Part shown: positions 1-8,145 of the stretch, piece after piece
Layout: every line of letters begins with the position of its first letter
How positions within the stretch are numbered: position 1 is the first letter of the stretch
NCBI RefSeq assembly: GCF_903645355.1
Contig: NZ_CAHJXR010000006.1
Location: 124,001-188,000 of the forward strand
Reading direction: 5' to 3'
DNA: 64,000 nt
DNA from: Schaalia sp. Marseille-Q2122
GTDB lineage: Bacteria > Actinomycetota > Actinomycetes > Actinomycetales > Actinomycetaceae
Made by a program: the position numbers and the translations under genes
Notes under the pieces: model-generated
The model's input: only the letters and a program-made list of their open reading frames with translations
Databases searched by the model: none
What the model was told of the DNA's origin: nothing

Positions 1-900
1 GCCGTCTGCGACAGTGCCCCTGAGGATGGATGCCAGTTGGAAAGGAACCCAGCTGGGAAGGATTGCTCCGGTGGGCTCGTCGACGCGCGTACCGACAACC
101 ATACGATTCAAGGTGATGTTCGGACCAAGCACCTGACCCGGACCAAGTGTGTCTTCGAGGACGATGGTTTGCGGGGTTACTCCGTCACCTGCGAGTGGCG
201 CCAAACCGCGCTGGACGCGCGCAGCGTTGAGGCCTTCAATGGTGAAGGAAATTGTGTACCCCAGATTGGGCTGGTCGAGCACGGTGGGAACCAGGCTCTT
301 GGACAGTGGAATGGAACGGTAGGGGGTCATTCCGGGGCGGACAAGCGCTTCACCGCGGGGCAGAGCCACGCGGGTCTGGGTGCCGTTGAGATTCATGTTG
401 ACGAAGGAATCATCATTTTCACGAATGGCGGTCACCAGGATCTTGGCGGTGCCTTTCACCTCGATACCGCCCTTGGCGCGCAGCTCGTCAAGTTTGGCAT
501 TGAAGCTACACACAAAGTTTGGCCGGGTCAGCTGGCAGCTGCCGACGACCTCTCCTGTGGGCAGTGTGAGGTCCAGGGTATCGATCTTTGATACCGAGGT
601 CGGTGCGCCGAGGAAGTTGTCTCCGAAGCCGACGGTGAAGGACTGCCCCGATCGGGGATCAGCATTGCTGGCGTCCCAGTCGAAGGAGAGACGGGCGACA
701 TTGCCGACCTTTAAGGCAGGGTCAGTGGGGTCGACATTGAGATCGCGGTCTGAAGCCTGAATCTTCGGATTCAAGATGGTGATGTCGGTGTTGTCGGCCG
801 CATGGCTCGCTGTGAAGCCGGAGGCTCCGACTAGCATGCCGAGGCCGAGCGCCACTGCTGAGAATGCAGCAATAGGCTTGCTCAGTAGTCTCAAAGACAT
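1..900 (-). CDS. Secreted surface adhesin, N-terminal part (C-terminus outside window)
   Basis: The frame starts with ATG at 900 and is still open at base 1, so about 300 N-terminal residues are visible. Upstream is GGAAGGAAAAAT, a good ribosome site. The protein opens with a signal peptide: MSLRLLSK, a hydrophobic stretch (AVALGLGMLVGASG), then a likely cleavage after ASHA. After it comes a beta-rich, Asp/Asn/Thr-rich region with phrases such as LSFDWDASNADPRSGQSF and FNAKLDELRAKGGIEVKG. This resembles the Ig-like fold-opening domain of Sdr-type, LPXTG-anchored Gram-positive adhesins. Two cysteines (GSCQL, FVCSF) about ten residues apart could form a disulfide. Family assignment rests on these patterns only. 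The anchor, repeats and total size cannot be seen. It probably acts at the cell surface. Confidence 0.6.
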   Translation of the reverse strand, partial: MSLRLLSKPIAAFSAVALGLGMLVGASGFTASHAADNTDITILNPKIQASDRDLNVDPTDPALKVGNVARLSFDWDASNADPRSGQSFTVGFGDNFLGAPTSVSKIDTLDLTLPTGEVVGSCQLTRPNFVCSFNAKLDELRAKGGIEVKGTAKILVTAIRENDDSFVNMNLNGTQTRVALPRGEALVRPGMTPYRSIPLSKSLVPTVLDQPNLGYTISFTIEGLNAARVQRGLAPLAGDGVTPQTIVLEDTLGPGQVLGPNITLNRMVVGTRVDEPTGAILPSWVPFQLASILRGTVADG

Positions 901-1329
901 ATTTTTCCTTCCAACAGTCCGCACACTGTCCTGACCATCAGGTCGGGACGTTGCAGTGATCGGCACCGAAGCCCCTATAAAAGGGACACCTCTGGCACGA
1001 GTAGATAGTTCCAGCCTATGTGCCTGAGCAGGAGAAAGATAGGGTGGAAATTGACTGGGGCAGGGGGAGAAAGTGCGGTATCACATTCTCAGGCACAAGA
1101 AGTAACTTAGGATTCAGATTTGGTGAGGAGATTGGTTTCCGACTCCATATCGGACGCATCCGCACATCTCGCAGAATTCCAAGTCTTGTCCAGTTCGGGA
1201 CTATAGCGCTCCGGGAAAAAATGACCGCCGGTATGAATTTCAAAGTCAGGAAAATAACTCATTATTTTCCTGACGTGGAATATGTCACCTTTGCAACTAA
1301 ATGACATTCCGTAACAAAAGAATCATGCC
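901..1329. other. Intergenic region upstream of the adhesin
   Basis: About 430 bases without a convincing gene; small open frames here lack ribosome sites and overlap the palindrome at 1245-1274. The sequence is AT-richer than its surroundings, as expected for the adhesin promoter. I could not fix a -35/-10 pair with confidence. Confidence 0.5.
1245..1274. repeat. Perfect 13-bp inverted repeat (hairpin)
   Basis: GTCAGGAAAATAA and TTATTTTCCTGAC are separated by CTCA, giving a 13-bp stem and 4-base loop. It lies 56 bases beyond the tadA stop codon on the side tadA transcription reaches, so it may terminate tadA or act as an operator for the divergent adhesin. There is no T-run after it. Confidence 0.6.
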
Positions 1330-2109
1330 TCAGCGCAAAGAGACCCCACCACGACGACGCACGGTAATGCCGGGAAGAACCCGGCCATGAACCACAGCAT
1401 CCGCCTCCACAGCAGGAACAACAGACTCAACCACAGGAGCAATAGGCTCCGCACGCACCTCCAACCGCTCCTCATCCGCCCCCGAAATAACGACGAAAGC
1501 CTCGTCAGGCAAAGAACCATAACGCGGCGCCTGCCCAATCGGCGGAACGGTCAAACGCGGCCCCTCAACGGGCGCCACCTCAGGCTCACGGGCCTGCGCA
1601 AGCTCCTGCTCAACCTTCTCATAACTCACACCCTCCACCAAGGGAGCACCCGAATTCGAGCGGCGCACATCAAAGAAAGCCTTCAACTGCACCGAAGCTT
1701 CCTGAGCCAAAACCCCCGGAATCACCTCAACCGTGTGATTCAAGCGAGAATCACGCAACACATCACGCAAAGAACCCGCAGCACCCGCCTTCGGATCCCA
1801 CGCACCAAACACCACACGATCAACCCGAGACTGCACCGCAGCACCCGCACACATCGTGCACGGCTCAAGGGTCACCACCAGCGTGCAGCCCACCAGATTC
1901 CACCGCTTCAAGCGACGACCCGCATCACGCAAGGCCACAATCTCAGCATGGCCTGCCGGATCATGATCCGACTCGCGGCAATTCCAACCCTCGCCAATGA
2001 TTCGCCCCATCGAATCAAGCACCACGGCACCAACAGGCACATCATCGCCTGCCCGGGCGCGATTCGCTAAGAAAAGCGCGCGACTCATGGCTTCACGCAA
2101 GTTGTCCAT
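1330..2109 (-). CDS. tadA: tRNA-specific adenosine deaminase TadA with long C-terminal extension
   Basis: Converts A34 to inosine in the anticodon of tRNA-Arg(ACG), letting it read CGU, CGC and CGA; a target tRNA gene lies at 10371-10443. The zinc deaminase signature is complete: HAEIVAL early and LEPCTMCAG about 30 residues later, with catalytic Glu in HAE and zinc ligands His, Cys, Cys. ATG at 2109 is preceded by GGAGTGGTGAAA and opens MDNLREAMSRAL, the usual start for the family; the open frame extends farther upstream without support. The protein is 259 residues. TadA is usually about 150, so roughly the last 100 residues (rich in Pro, Glu, Val, ending RRRGGVSLR) are an added, probably disordered tail. 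It is divergent from upp. Confidence 0.93.
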   Translation of the reverse strand: MDNLREAMSRALFLANRARAGDDVPVGAVVLDSMGRIIGEGWNCRESDHDPAGHAEIVALRDAGRRLKRWNLVGCTLVVTLEPCTMCAGAAVQSRVDRVVFGAWDPKAGAAGSLRDVLRDSRLNHTVEVIPGVLAQEASVQLKAFFDVRRSNSGAPLVEGVSYEKVEQELAQAREPEVAPVEGPRLTVPPIGQAPRYGSLPDEAFVVISGADEERLEVRAEPIAPVVESVVPAVEADAVVHGRVLPGITVRRRGGVSLR

Positions 2110-2234
2110 TTTCACCACTCCGTAAGCGTACCGCGAACCGCCACAGAAGCTAGGATTCGCCCCCGCAAGACAACTTCGTGTTTTCCCGCGCGTGAACGCT
2201 GCCCAAAGAGCCATCGGCGCGCTAATCTAGCCCC

Positions 2235-2873
2235 ATGCGCCTCCATATTGCAGATCACCCGCTCATTAACCACAAGCTCACCGTCCTCCGCGACCGCGAC
2301 ACCCCCTCGGCCACCTTCCGACAACTCGTCGACGAACTCGTCACCCTCCTGGCCTACGAGGCAACCCGCCACGTCACCACCACCGACATCGCCATCAACA
2401 CCCCGGTGGCCCCCACCGTCGGCAAGAAGATCGCCGAACCCCGCCCCATCGTCGTCCCCGTCCTGCGCGCAGGCCTGGGCATGCTCGAAGGCATGACCCG
2501 CCTCCTGCCCACCGCTGAAGTCGGCTTCCTCGGCATGAAGCGCGACGAGGAAACCCTCCTCATCGAAACCTACGCCAACCGCCTGCCTGAAGACCTCTCC
2601 GGCCGCCAATGCTTCGTCATTGACCCCATGCTGGCAACCGGCCACACCCTCATCGCCGCCATCAACTACCTGCTTGACCTCGGCGCCTCCGACGTCACCG
2701 CCATCTGCCTCATCGCCTCGCCCGAAGGCCTGGCCGAGGTAGAAAAGGCCATCGGCGACCGCGTGGACGTCTCCATCGTCGTTGCCGCCGTTGACGAAAA
2801 GCTCAACGAAAAGGCCTACATTGTGCCCGGCCTGGGCGACGCAGGCGACCGCCTCTACGGCTGCGTGGACTGA
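2235..2873 (+). CDS. upp: Uracil phosphoribosyltransferase
   Basis: Salvages uracil by joining it to PRPP to give UMP in the cytoplasm. The 212-residue length is standard. Diagnostic segments are [13 protein letters not shown], the PRPP-binding loop [12 protein letters not shown], and the C-terminal uracil-binding stretch [15 protein letters not shown]. The ATG at 2235 opens [15 protein letters not shown], the usual N-terminus of this enzyme. It is transcribed divergently from tadA across about 125 bases, a common actinobacterial arrangement, so both promoters share that interval. A strong hairpin follows 33 bases past the stop. Confidence 0.97.
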   Translation: MRLHIADHPLINHKLTVLRDRDTPSATFRQLVDELVTLLAYEATRHVTTTDIAINTPVAPTVGKKIAEPRPIVVPVLRAGLGMLEGMTRLLPTAEVGFLGMKRDEETLLIETYANRLPEDLSGRQCFVIDPMLATGHTLIAAINYLLDLGASDVTAICLIASPEGLAEVEKAIGDRVDVSIVVAAVDEKLNEKAYIVPGLGDAGDRLYGCVD

Positions 2874-2906
2874 TCCTCAAATCGCCAAAACCTGCTCAAA
2901 CGCGCT

Positions 2907-2934
2907 GCCCCCGCTACCTCACGGTAGCGGGGGC
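2907..2934. terminator. Hairpin terminator between upp and the convergent membrane gene
   Basis: GCCCCCGCTACC, loop TCAC, GGTAGCGGGGGC: a 12-bp GC-rich stem without a T tail. It sits between convergent genes and could serve both. Confidence 0.75.
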
Positions 2935-2965
2935 AAAACCTTAGACAGCCTCACGACCAGACGCA

Positions 2966-3529
2966 CTACCTCACGCGCGCAGGCATCGGGCAGGCAACCT
3001 CACCGGACAGACGCACCACCAGACCAACAAGCAGCAACGCCACCGACGCTCCCGCAAGCCACGGCTGCACAGGCGCAAAGTAGGTAATCGCACCGCTATA
3101 GCCCAAGGCCAGCAACGCCAACTTATTGCACACCGGGCAGCCAATGGCGAACCACGCGCCAAAGGTGCCGATCATCCCCAACACGGAGGAATGCTCGGTG
3201 GCCTCGTCCTTCGAATCAACAGAAACAGACGCCTCCTCCTCAACAGAGACACTCGGTGCCACCTCAGGCAAGGCCTCCTTGACGTAGGTCGCCATCAGCA
3301 TGCCCGACAGCACAGCCGTCACCACCCACACCGGATAGCTCCACACCGTCGGAGGAATATCCCGGTGGAACACAGGGTTGGGAATCAGGACCGTGACAAT
3401 CCCCAGGGCCACACCAATGACCACACTCAAGATCACGGCAATCCCCCACCGGCGAGCGCTCCACATGCGCAAGCCCTGCACAGCCTGACTGAGGTACTGC
3501 GACACAGGTTGACGAAGTTTGACAGACAT
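2966..3529 (-). CDS. Small polytopic membrane protein with CPVC motif
   Basis: A 187-residue membrane protein of unknown function. The chosen ATG at 3529 (MSVKLRQPV) is preceded by AGGATGTC; the longer open frame upstream is Cys/Trp-rich and unlikely. There are about four hydrophobic helices: WGIAVILSVVIGVALGIV, WVVTAVLSGMLMA, the pair FGAWFAIGCPVCNKLALLALG and a final LAGASVALLLVGLVVRL. The CPVCNK motif at a helix end, followed by GYSGAITYFAPVQPW, suggests a redox or metal-handling thiol pair. I recall similar uncharacterised actinobacterial proteins but no established role. It is convergent with upp and lies downstream of the metNIQ genes on the same strand. Confidence 0.65.
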   Translation of the reverse strand: MSVKLRQPVSQYLSQAVQGLRMWSARRWGIAVILSVVIGVALGIVTVLIPNPVFHRDIPPTVWSYPVWVVTAVLSGMLMATYVKEALPEVAPSVSVEEEASVSVDSKDEATEHSSVLGMIGTFGAWFAIGCPVCNKLALLALGYSGAITYFAPVQPWLAGASVALLLVGLVVRLSGEVACPMPARVR

Positions 3530-3638
3530 GAGGACATCCTGACACATCCGGCCCACTTCCACCCACCATGTCCGCATACCCCTTGCCACGCCACGCCTTC
3601 CACACATACACCCGCAGCGCCAAAACAGCACAAACACA

Positions 3639-3672
3639 GCGGCTGCCGCAGGCACATACCCGCGGCAGCCGC
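3639..3672 (-). terminator. Hairpin downstream of metQ
   Basis: GCGGCTGCCGC and GCGGCAGCCGC (11-bp stem, 12-base loop) lie about 55 bases past the metQ stop, and probably end the metNIQ transcript. Confidence 0.65.
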
Positions 3673-3726
3673 CACAGTCTTACACGAGGGCCGCCTCACG
3701 CAGCCCCAGATGTCGGGGAATCACCC

Positions 3727-4560
3727 TCAGAAGGAGGGGATCACCGAACCATCGCTCCAGTTGTCCTGGATGAACTGGCGAACCTCGTCAGTGTGGAGCA
3801 GCTCTTCAAGCTTCTTCACGCCCTCAGCCTTCTCACCGGAGATGTCACTCTTCCACACCAGCAGGTTCGAAGCAGGGTTGTTCTCGGAAGACTCAACAGC
3901 CAGGCCGTCCTTTTCCGGGGACAGGCCACCTTCCTGAGCGAAGTTACCGTTGATGACAGCGGCATCCACGTCCGACAGGGCGCGCACCAGCTGAGCGCCC
4001 TCAACCTCGGTGAAGGTGAAGTTCTTCAGAGGCTTGACGGTGTGGATGTTGATATCGCCCGACGCAGGCAGTTCCACGAGGCCTTCGCCAGCGAGCAACT
4101 TGAGGGCGCGAGCCTGGTTGGTCACGTCAGAAATAATGCCAATCGTGCCACCATCAGGCAGGTCAGCCAGGCTCTTGAGGGATGCGGAGTACACGGCGAG
4201 GGGCTCAAGGTGGACGCCAGCGCCAGGGGTGAACTCGTAGCCGTACTCGGCAGCCTGATCCTCCAGGTAGGGGATGGTCTGGTAAAAGTTCGCATCCAGG
4301 TCACCATCGTTGAGGGCAACGTTGGGCAGGATGTAATCGTTGTACTCCACGATCTCCAGATCCAGGCCGGCGGCAGGAGCCAGCTTCTCATCAATGAACT
4401 GGAGGATCTTCGCGTGCGGCACAGGGGAGGCGCCCACATTGAGGGTCAGGACATCACCCGAAGCAGCGCCCGAAGCGGCGGAATCGGTCGAGCCCGAGCA
4501 AGCCGACAGGGCAAGGGCTGCAACAACAGAAGTGGCAGCAAGTACACGGAAGGAACGCAT
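3727..4560 (-). CDS. metQ: Methionine-binding lipoprotein of ABC importer (NlpA family)
   Basis: The extracellular lipid-anchored receptor of the methionine importer. The 277-residue protein starts with a lipoprotein signal (VVAALALSACSGS, lipidated Cys about residue 21). The NlpA fold follows: VGASPVPHAKILQFI, YNDYILPNVAL, DLDANFYQTIPYL, GGTIGIISDVTNQARAL and the C-terminal FIQDNWSDGSVIPSF. Together with metN and metI upstream on the same strand it completes a MetNIQ system. It is separated from metI by 173 bases, which may allow separate expression. D- or L-methionine preference cannot be read from sequence. Confidence 0.95.
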   Translation of the reverse strand: MRSFRVLAATSVVAALALSACSGSTDSAASGAASGDVLTLNVGASPVPHAKILQFIDEKLAPAAGLDLEIVEYNDYILPNVALNDGDLDANFYQTIPYLEDQAAEYGYEFTPGAGVHLEPLAVYSASLKSLADLPDGGTIGIISDVTNQARALKLLAGEGLVELPASGDINIHTVKPLKNFTFTEVEGAQLVRALSDVDAAVINGNFAQEGGLSPEKDGLAVESSENNPASNLLVWKSDISGEKAEGVKKLEELLHTDEVRQFIQDNWSDGSVIPSF

Positions 4561-4733
4561 TGTTTTCTCAATTCTCAGTCGTGGGGAAGCCGAGCATCCC
4601 CAGGGGAGCGAGGCAGCCCATGAAGGACTCTGTTGACATTTAGCCTCGCCTATTGGTCAGTGCTGCGCAGAACGATCTCAGGGGGTGAAAGAATGTAAAC
4701 GGACCGTCTCACAAACTCCGACTGGTGGTGTGC

Positions 4734-5513
4734 TCAGCGGTGGTCCACCAGCCGGCTCACCATGTCGCCAATCACCTGAATCACCTGAACGATGATAACG
4801 ATGGTCACGACGGACACAATCAGCACGTCATGCTGGTTACGCGTGTAGCCGTAGTTAATGGCCAACTGGCCCAGGCCGCCCCCACCAATGACGCCAGCCA
4901 TCGCCGAATAGCCAACCATGGTGATCGCCAAGACGGTGATCGACTGGACGAGGGCGGGCAGGGCCTCGCGCACCTGCACACCCCAGCGGATCTGCCGGTG
5001 AGAGGCGCCCATCATCTGCGCGGCCTCGATCTTGCCAGCGTCAACGCTCAAAATATTGGACTCCACCAGGCGCGCGAAGAAGGGGATCGCGAGGATCACC
5101 AACGGCACCACCGTCGCCTGCCACCCCAGACGCGTGCCCACAATGAGCTTGGTCAGGGGGAAGAGGGCGACGATGCCGATAATGAAGGGCAACGAGCGGA
5201 CAATATTCACGGTGCCGCCCACCACCTGATTGACCAGGCGATTGGGGGTCAGTCCCGTCTTGGAGGTCTGCACGAGCAGTAACCCCAACGGCAGGCCGAA
5301 GATCACCGTGAACAGGGTCGAAAAGCCCGTCATCAGCATGGTGTCGATGATCGCGGGCACAAACTGGCTGGTCAGAGCCGGGTTGTCCCCCCAGGTGGGG
5401 TCATTGGCACCTGCGGGCAGCAGCGCGGCAGCCGCGGCGGCCTCGTTCAACGAGGCTCCCGCCCCCGCAAGTACGGGCGAGAGGGCAGACAGGGTGGAGG
5501 CGACGGTGCTCAT
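4734..5513 (-). CDS. metI: Methionine ABC transporter permease
   Basis: Membrane channel of the methionine importer, 259 residues with about five hydrophobic helices after an Ala-rich N-terminus. It has the expected permease core: TLFTVIFGLPLGLLLV, the EAA loop EAAQMMGASHRQIRWG that docks on the ATPase, and ITMVGYSAMAGVIGGGGLG near the end. Its ATG overlaps the last codons of metN by four bases (ATGA), so the two are translationally coupled. Confidence 0.95.
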   Translation of the reverse strand: MSTVASTLSALSPVLAGAGASLNEAAAAAALLPAGANDPTWGDNPALTSQFVPAIIDTMLMTGFSTLFTVIFGLPLGLLLVQTSKTGLTPNRLVNQVVGGTVNIVRSLPFIIGIVALFPLTKLIVGTRLGWQATVVPLVILAIPFFARLVESNILSVDAGKIEAAQMMGASHRQIRWGVQVREALPALVQSITVLAITMVGYSAMAGVIGGGGLGQLAINYGYTRNQHDVLIVSVVTIVIIVQVIQVIGDMVSRLVDHR

Positions 5514-6502
5514 GCGATCCTCACTTCCGCGTAAATATTCTGCTCACGCAGCTGGGTGACAATCTGTTCAGCGTGATAGGCGGGCACCGACAACGCCAGG
5601 CGACCCACCTGGGTCGCACCAATGGACTCAAAACGGCCAGCGGTCACATCCGCACCCATCGACGCCGTCAGGTTGAGCACCGTTGCGCCCGTAGGAATAC
5701 CGGGGCTTGAGGTGAAAATGACATCCAGGAGTGTGCGATCCTCAGGAATGATCGCATCATCAACGGAAGGAGCGGGCACCAGCTCGCGAGCAAGAGGGGA
5801 GGACACATCATTGAGGACGGCGTCAACCGTGCCCGACTGCAAGACCTGGCCAGCACCCAGCAGGGTCACCGAGTCGCAGATTTCACGGACGACACCCATC
5901 TCGTGAGTGATAATAACAACGGTCACGCCAGCGACATCACGGACCTGGCGCAGCAACTCAAGAATCTGGCGCGTGGACTCCGAGTCCAAGGCAGAAGTCG
6001 GCTCATCACAGAGCAGCACCTGCGGATGGTCCGCCAAAGCACGGGCGATACCCACACGCTGACGCTGACCGCCAGAGAGCTGCGAAGGATAGGAATTACC
6101 GCGTCCAGCCAGGCCCACAAGCTCAAGGAGTTCTTCAACGCGGGCGTCAATCTCAGGCTTCTTCACCCCTGCCAGACGCAGGGGGTAGCCAATGTTGGCC
6201 GCAGCAGTGCGCCCATCGAGCAGGTGAGCGGCCTGGAAGACCATACCGATACTGCGGCGCGCTTCGCGCAGCTCGCGGCCACGCAGTGTGGCCAGGTCAG
6301 TGCCGTCAACAATGATGGAGCCAGCGGTGGGCTTTTCCAGTGCGGTAAGGCAGCGGATCAGCGTGGACTTGCCTGCGCCGGATTGTCCAACGATGCCGTG
6401 AATGGAGCCACGTTCGACGTGCAGATTCACATCGTCGAGGGCAACGACATCGCTGGCGCCCTTGACGGGGTACACCTTACGGACCCCAATCAAGTCGATC
6501 AT
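5510..6502 (-). CDS. metN: Methionine ABC transporter ATP-binding protein with NIL domain
   Basis: ATPase that drives methionine import. Walker A GQSGAGKST, signature LSGGQRQRV, Walker [13 protein letters not shown] and switch His in IITHE are all intact. The C-terminal 80 or so residues form a NIL (ACT-like) domain, which in MetN proteins senses methionine and inhibits transport. The ATG at 6502 (MIDLIGVRKVYP) has GGAAGGG eight bases upstream; the longer frame lacks support. First gene of the metNIQ operon. I looked for a SAM riboswitch in the 138 bases before it and did not recognise one. Confidence 0.95.
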   Translation of the reverse strand: MIDLIGVRKVYPVKGASDVVALDDVNLHVERGSIHGIVGQSGAGKSTLIRCLTALEKPTAGSIIVDGTDLATLRGRELREARRSIGMVFQAAHLLDGRTAAANIGYPLRLAGVKKPEIDARVEELLELVGLAGRGNSYPSQLSGGQRQRVGIARALADHPQVLLCDEPTSALDSESTRQILELLRQVRDVAGVTVVIITHEMGVVREICDSVTLLGAGQVLQSGTVDAVLNDVSSPLARELVPAPSVDDAIIPEDRTLLDVIFTSSPGIPTGATVLNLTASMGADVTAGRFESIGATQVGRLALSVPAYHAEQIVTQLREQNIYAEVRIA

Positions 6503-6640
6503 GGTGACAACCCTTCCCCGCGCGTGAGTGTCTGCGCTCGTCCGATTTCTGTCTATCTTCAGCTCACAGCCGCGCTCATCTGACAAGTCAATGAGCGACC
6601 TCCAGCATATGCCCGCTGGAAAGGCACCCCAAATTGTTCG

Positions 6641-7591
6641 TTACATTGCTCCACATGCTGAAATCCCAGCAATCTTCCAGCCTGCGTAGCAGGCAGCCCA
6701 CGCCAACAGCCAAACTCCAGCAAATACAAGGCCTGCGAGCATAGGCGAGGTCCTCCTCCCCAGGATCCACGCATCCACCACTGCCGTCGAAAAGGTGGTG
6801 AATGCCCCTAAAACGCCTGACCCCAGAAGAACCCACGCCAGGGCAAGCAGGCCAGGATCACCACCCTGCGCCAGACACACATGGCTGCTCCCCGCAGCAA
6901 AACCGGCCAGTCCACTGCCCAATACGTTAATCACAGCAATGCCCAGGACAGGCACAAAGGCCGCCCTGTAGTTTGCCATGGCCTCCCAGACTCGGCTTGC
7001 CTCCTCGCTCCGCCGCCCCTCCTCACTACCGACCTCGGCCTCACTACCGCCCTCGGCCTCACTACCGCCCTCGGCCTCACTACCGCCCTCGGCCGCGAGC
7101 GCGATCCTCCTCTGCCAGCTGGTAAGACGCACGGTAATCCACCCATTGAGCTGCCAACGAAAGCTCGCCCCCATGACCCCCATCCCGGCGGCCACCGCAA
7201 TCACCAAAGGAAGCGGGGCGGTGGCCTCGTCCAACCACGAGGGCGGCAGCGCGAATCCCGCGCTCACATGAGTGGCCGCGAGGGCGAGGGCGGAGTAGGT
7301 CGTGAGGGAGCCGCAAAAGCCGGTCGCCCACAGGAGCCAAGCGTGCTCACCCATACCGGGCAGGCCACTTGCCCGCGCCCGGTGGCGCCGAAGTGTGAGT
7401 CCAAACAGAATCAGCGTGCCCAGGACGTTAGCAACGGCAGTGGACACCAAGCTGGGTGCCACAAGCCCACCACGAAGAGCCGCGCCGAAGGCAACATCAA
7501 GGATGAGACGCACCCCCACGCCCAGGAATGCGCCCACAATCAACGCTGGCCATAGTAGGCGGCGAGCAATAGCCTGACGCACAATCTCCAT
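6641..7591 (-). CDS. Fused tandem CrcB/FluC fluoride channel
   Basis: Two FluC-type fluoride exporter units in one 316-residue chain. Unit 1 has TM1 GAFLGVGVRLILD, TM2 with the conserved Asn (VSTAVANVLGTLILFG), TM3 with the break motif (GFCGSLTTYSAL) and a fourth helix (VIAVAAGMGVMG). A hydrophilic linker of repeated EGGSEA follows. Unit 2 shows FVPVLGIAVINVLGSGLAG (TM2-like), LLGSGVLGAFTTFSTAVVDAW (TM3) and a last helix; I see no separate TM1. FluC works as an antiparallel dimer of four-helix subunits. Losing one helix would flip unit 2 and so build the antiparallel pair in one chain; this is inference. ATG at 7591 has AAAGGACAGGC upstream. Confidence 0.85.
   Translation of the reverse strand: MEIVRQAIARRLLWPALIVGAFLGVGVRLILDVAFGAALRGGLVAPSLVSTAVANVLGTLILFGLTLRRHRARASGLPGMGEHAWLLWATGFCGSLTTYSALALAATHVSAGFALPPSWLDEATAPLPLVIAVAAGMGVMGASFRWQLNGWITVRLTSWQRRIALAAEGGSEAEGGSEAEGGSEAEVGSEEGRRSEEASRVWEAMANYRAAFVPVLGIAVINVLGSGLAGFAAGSSHVCLAQGGDPGLLALAWVLLGSGVLGAFTTFSTAVVDAWILGRRTSPMLAGLVFAGVWLLAWAACYAGWKIAGISACGAM
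7023..7094. repeat. Four 18-bp tandem repeats inside the fluoride-channel gene
   Basis: Units CTCACTACCGCCCTCGGC at 7023, 7041, 7059 and 7077; only the first differs, by one base. In frame they encode the linker repeat GSEAEG. Because the period is a multiple of three, copy-number change would alter linker length without breaking the frame. Confidence 0.95.
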
Positions 7592-7652
7592 GCCTGTCCT
7601 TTCACTGGGGGCTTTCACCGGGAGGCCGCGCCACAGGATTAACTGGTACGCA

Positions 7653-7737
7653 GGGTTACTGGTTCCCCAGGGTTACTGGTTCCCCAGGGTCGCTGGTTCC
7701 CCAGGGTCGCTGGTTCCGCAAGGTCGCTAGTTCCTAG
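7653..7737. repeat. Five 17-bp tandem repeats in the spacer
   Basis: Units of GGG(TTA/TCG)CTGGTTCCCCA begin at 7653, 7670, 7687, 7704 and 7721, degenerating toward the right. The array lies in the divergent spacer between the fluoride-channel gene and the thiamine-binding protein gene. The 17-bp period is shared with the unrelated array at 10635. Confidence 0.9.
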
Positions 7738-7833
7738 GGCTGCTGGCGCCCAGCTGGCGGGCGCACACGCGGGATTATGCTACTGCGCGCACGCCTTCCA
7801 CCAATGCGCCGCGCCCACCACTAGGCTGGAGGC

Positions 7834-8145
7834 ATGTTGTTTGCATTCTCTGTTGCCCCCATGACCACGCCCCACGAGGACGGCTCCGTCACCGAGGCAG
7901 TCGCCCGCGCCGTTGACATCGTCCGCAAGTCGGGCCTGCCCAATGAAACCTCCTCAATGTTCACCACCATTGAGGGCGAATGGGACGAGGTCATGCCCGT
8001 CATCAAAGCTGCCTGCGACGCCGTGGCCGAGGTATCCCCCCGCGTGTCCCTGGTGCTCAAGGCTGACCTGCGCCCCGGTTTCACCGGTGAAATGACCGGC
8101 AAGGTCGAGCGCCTCAACTCCGTCCTTGAGCAGATGGACCAGTGA
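7834..8145 (+). CDS. Thiamine-binding protein, MTH1187/YkoF-like
   Basis: A 103-residue cytoplasmic ferredoxin-like-fold protein of the MTH1187 family (formerly DUF77), whose members bind thiamine. It begins MLFAFSVAPM and carries the family core SGLPNETSSMFTTIEGEWDEVMPVI and RVSLVLKADLRPGFTGEMTGKVERL. The last four bases overlap the start of the GluQ-RS gene (GTGA), so the two are co-translated. ThiQ/ThiP-like importer genes near the end of the window deal with the same vitamin but are unlinked. Its exact physiological role is not established. Confidence 0.88.
   Translation: MLFAFSVAPMTTPHEDGSVTEAVARAVDIVRKSGLPNETSSMFTTIEGEWDEVMPVIKAACDAVAEVSPRVSLVLKADLRPGFTGEMTGKVERLNSVLEQMDQ

Noticed and set aside
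3568-4623. 351-codon plus-strand frame over metQ
   Set aside because: Antisense shadow of metQ, which has full family motifs and a lipoprotein signal.
6503-6640. SAM riboswitch before metN
   Set aside because: GCTCAT/ATGAGC can pair but the conserved SAM-I or SAM-IV core was not recognisable. A covariance-model search would decide.
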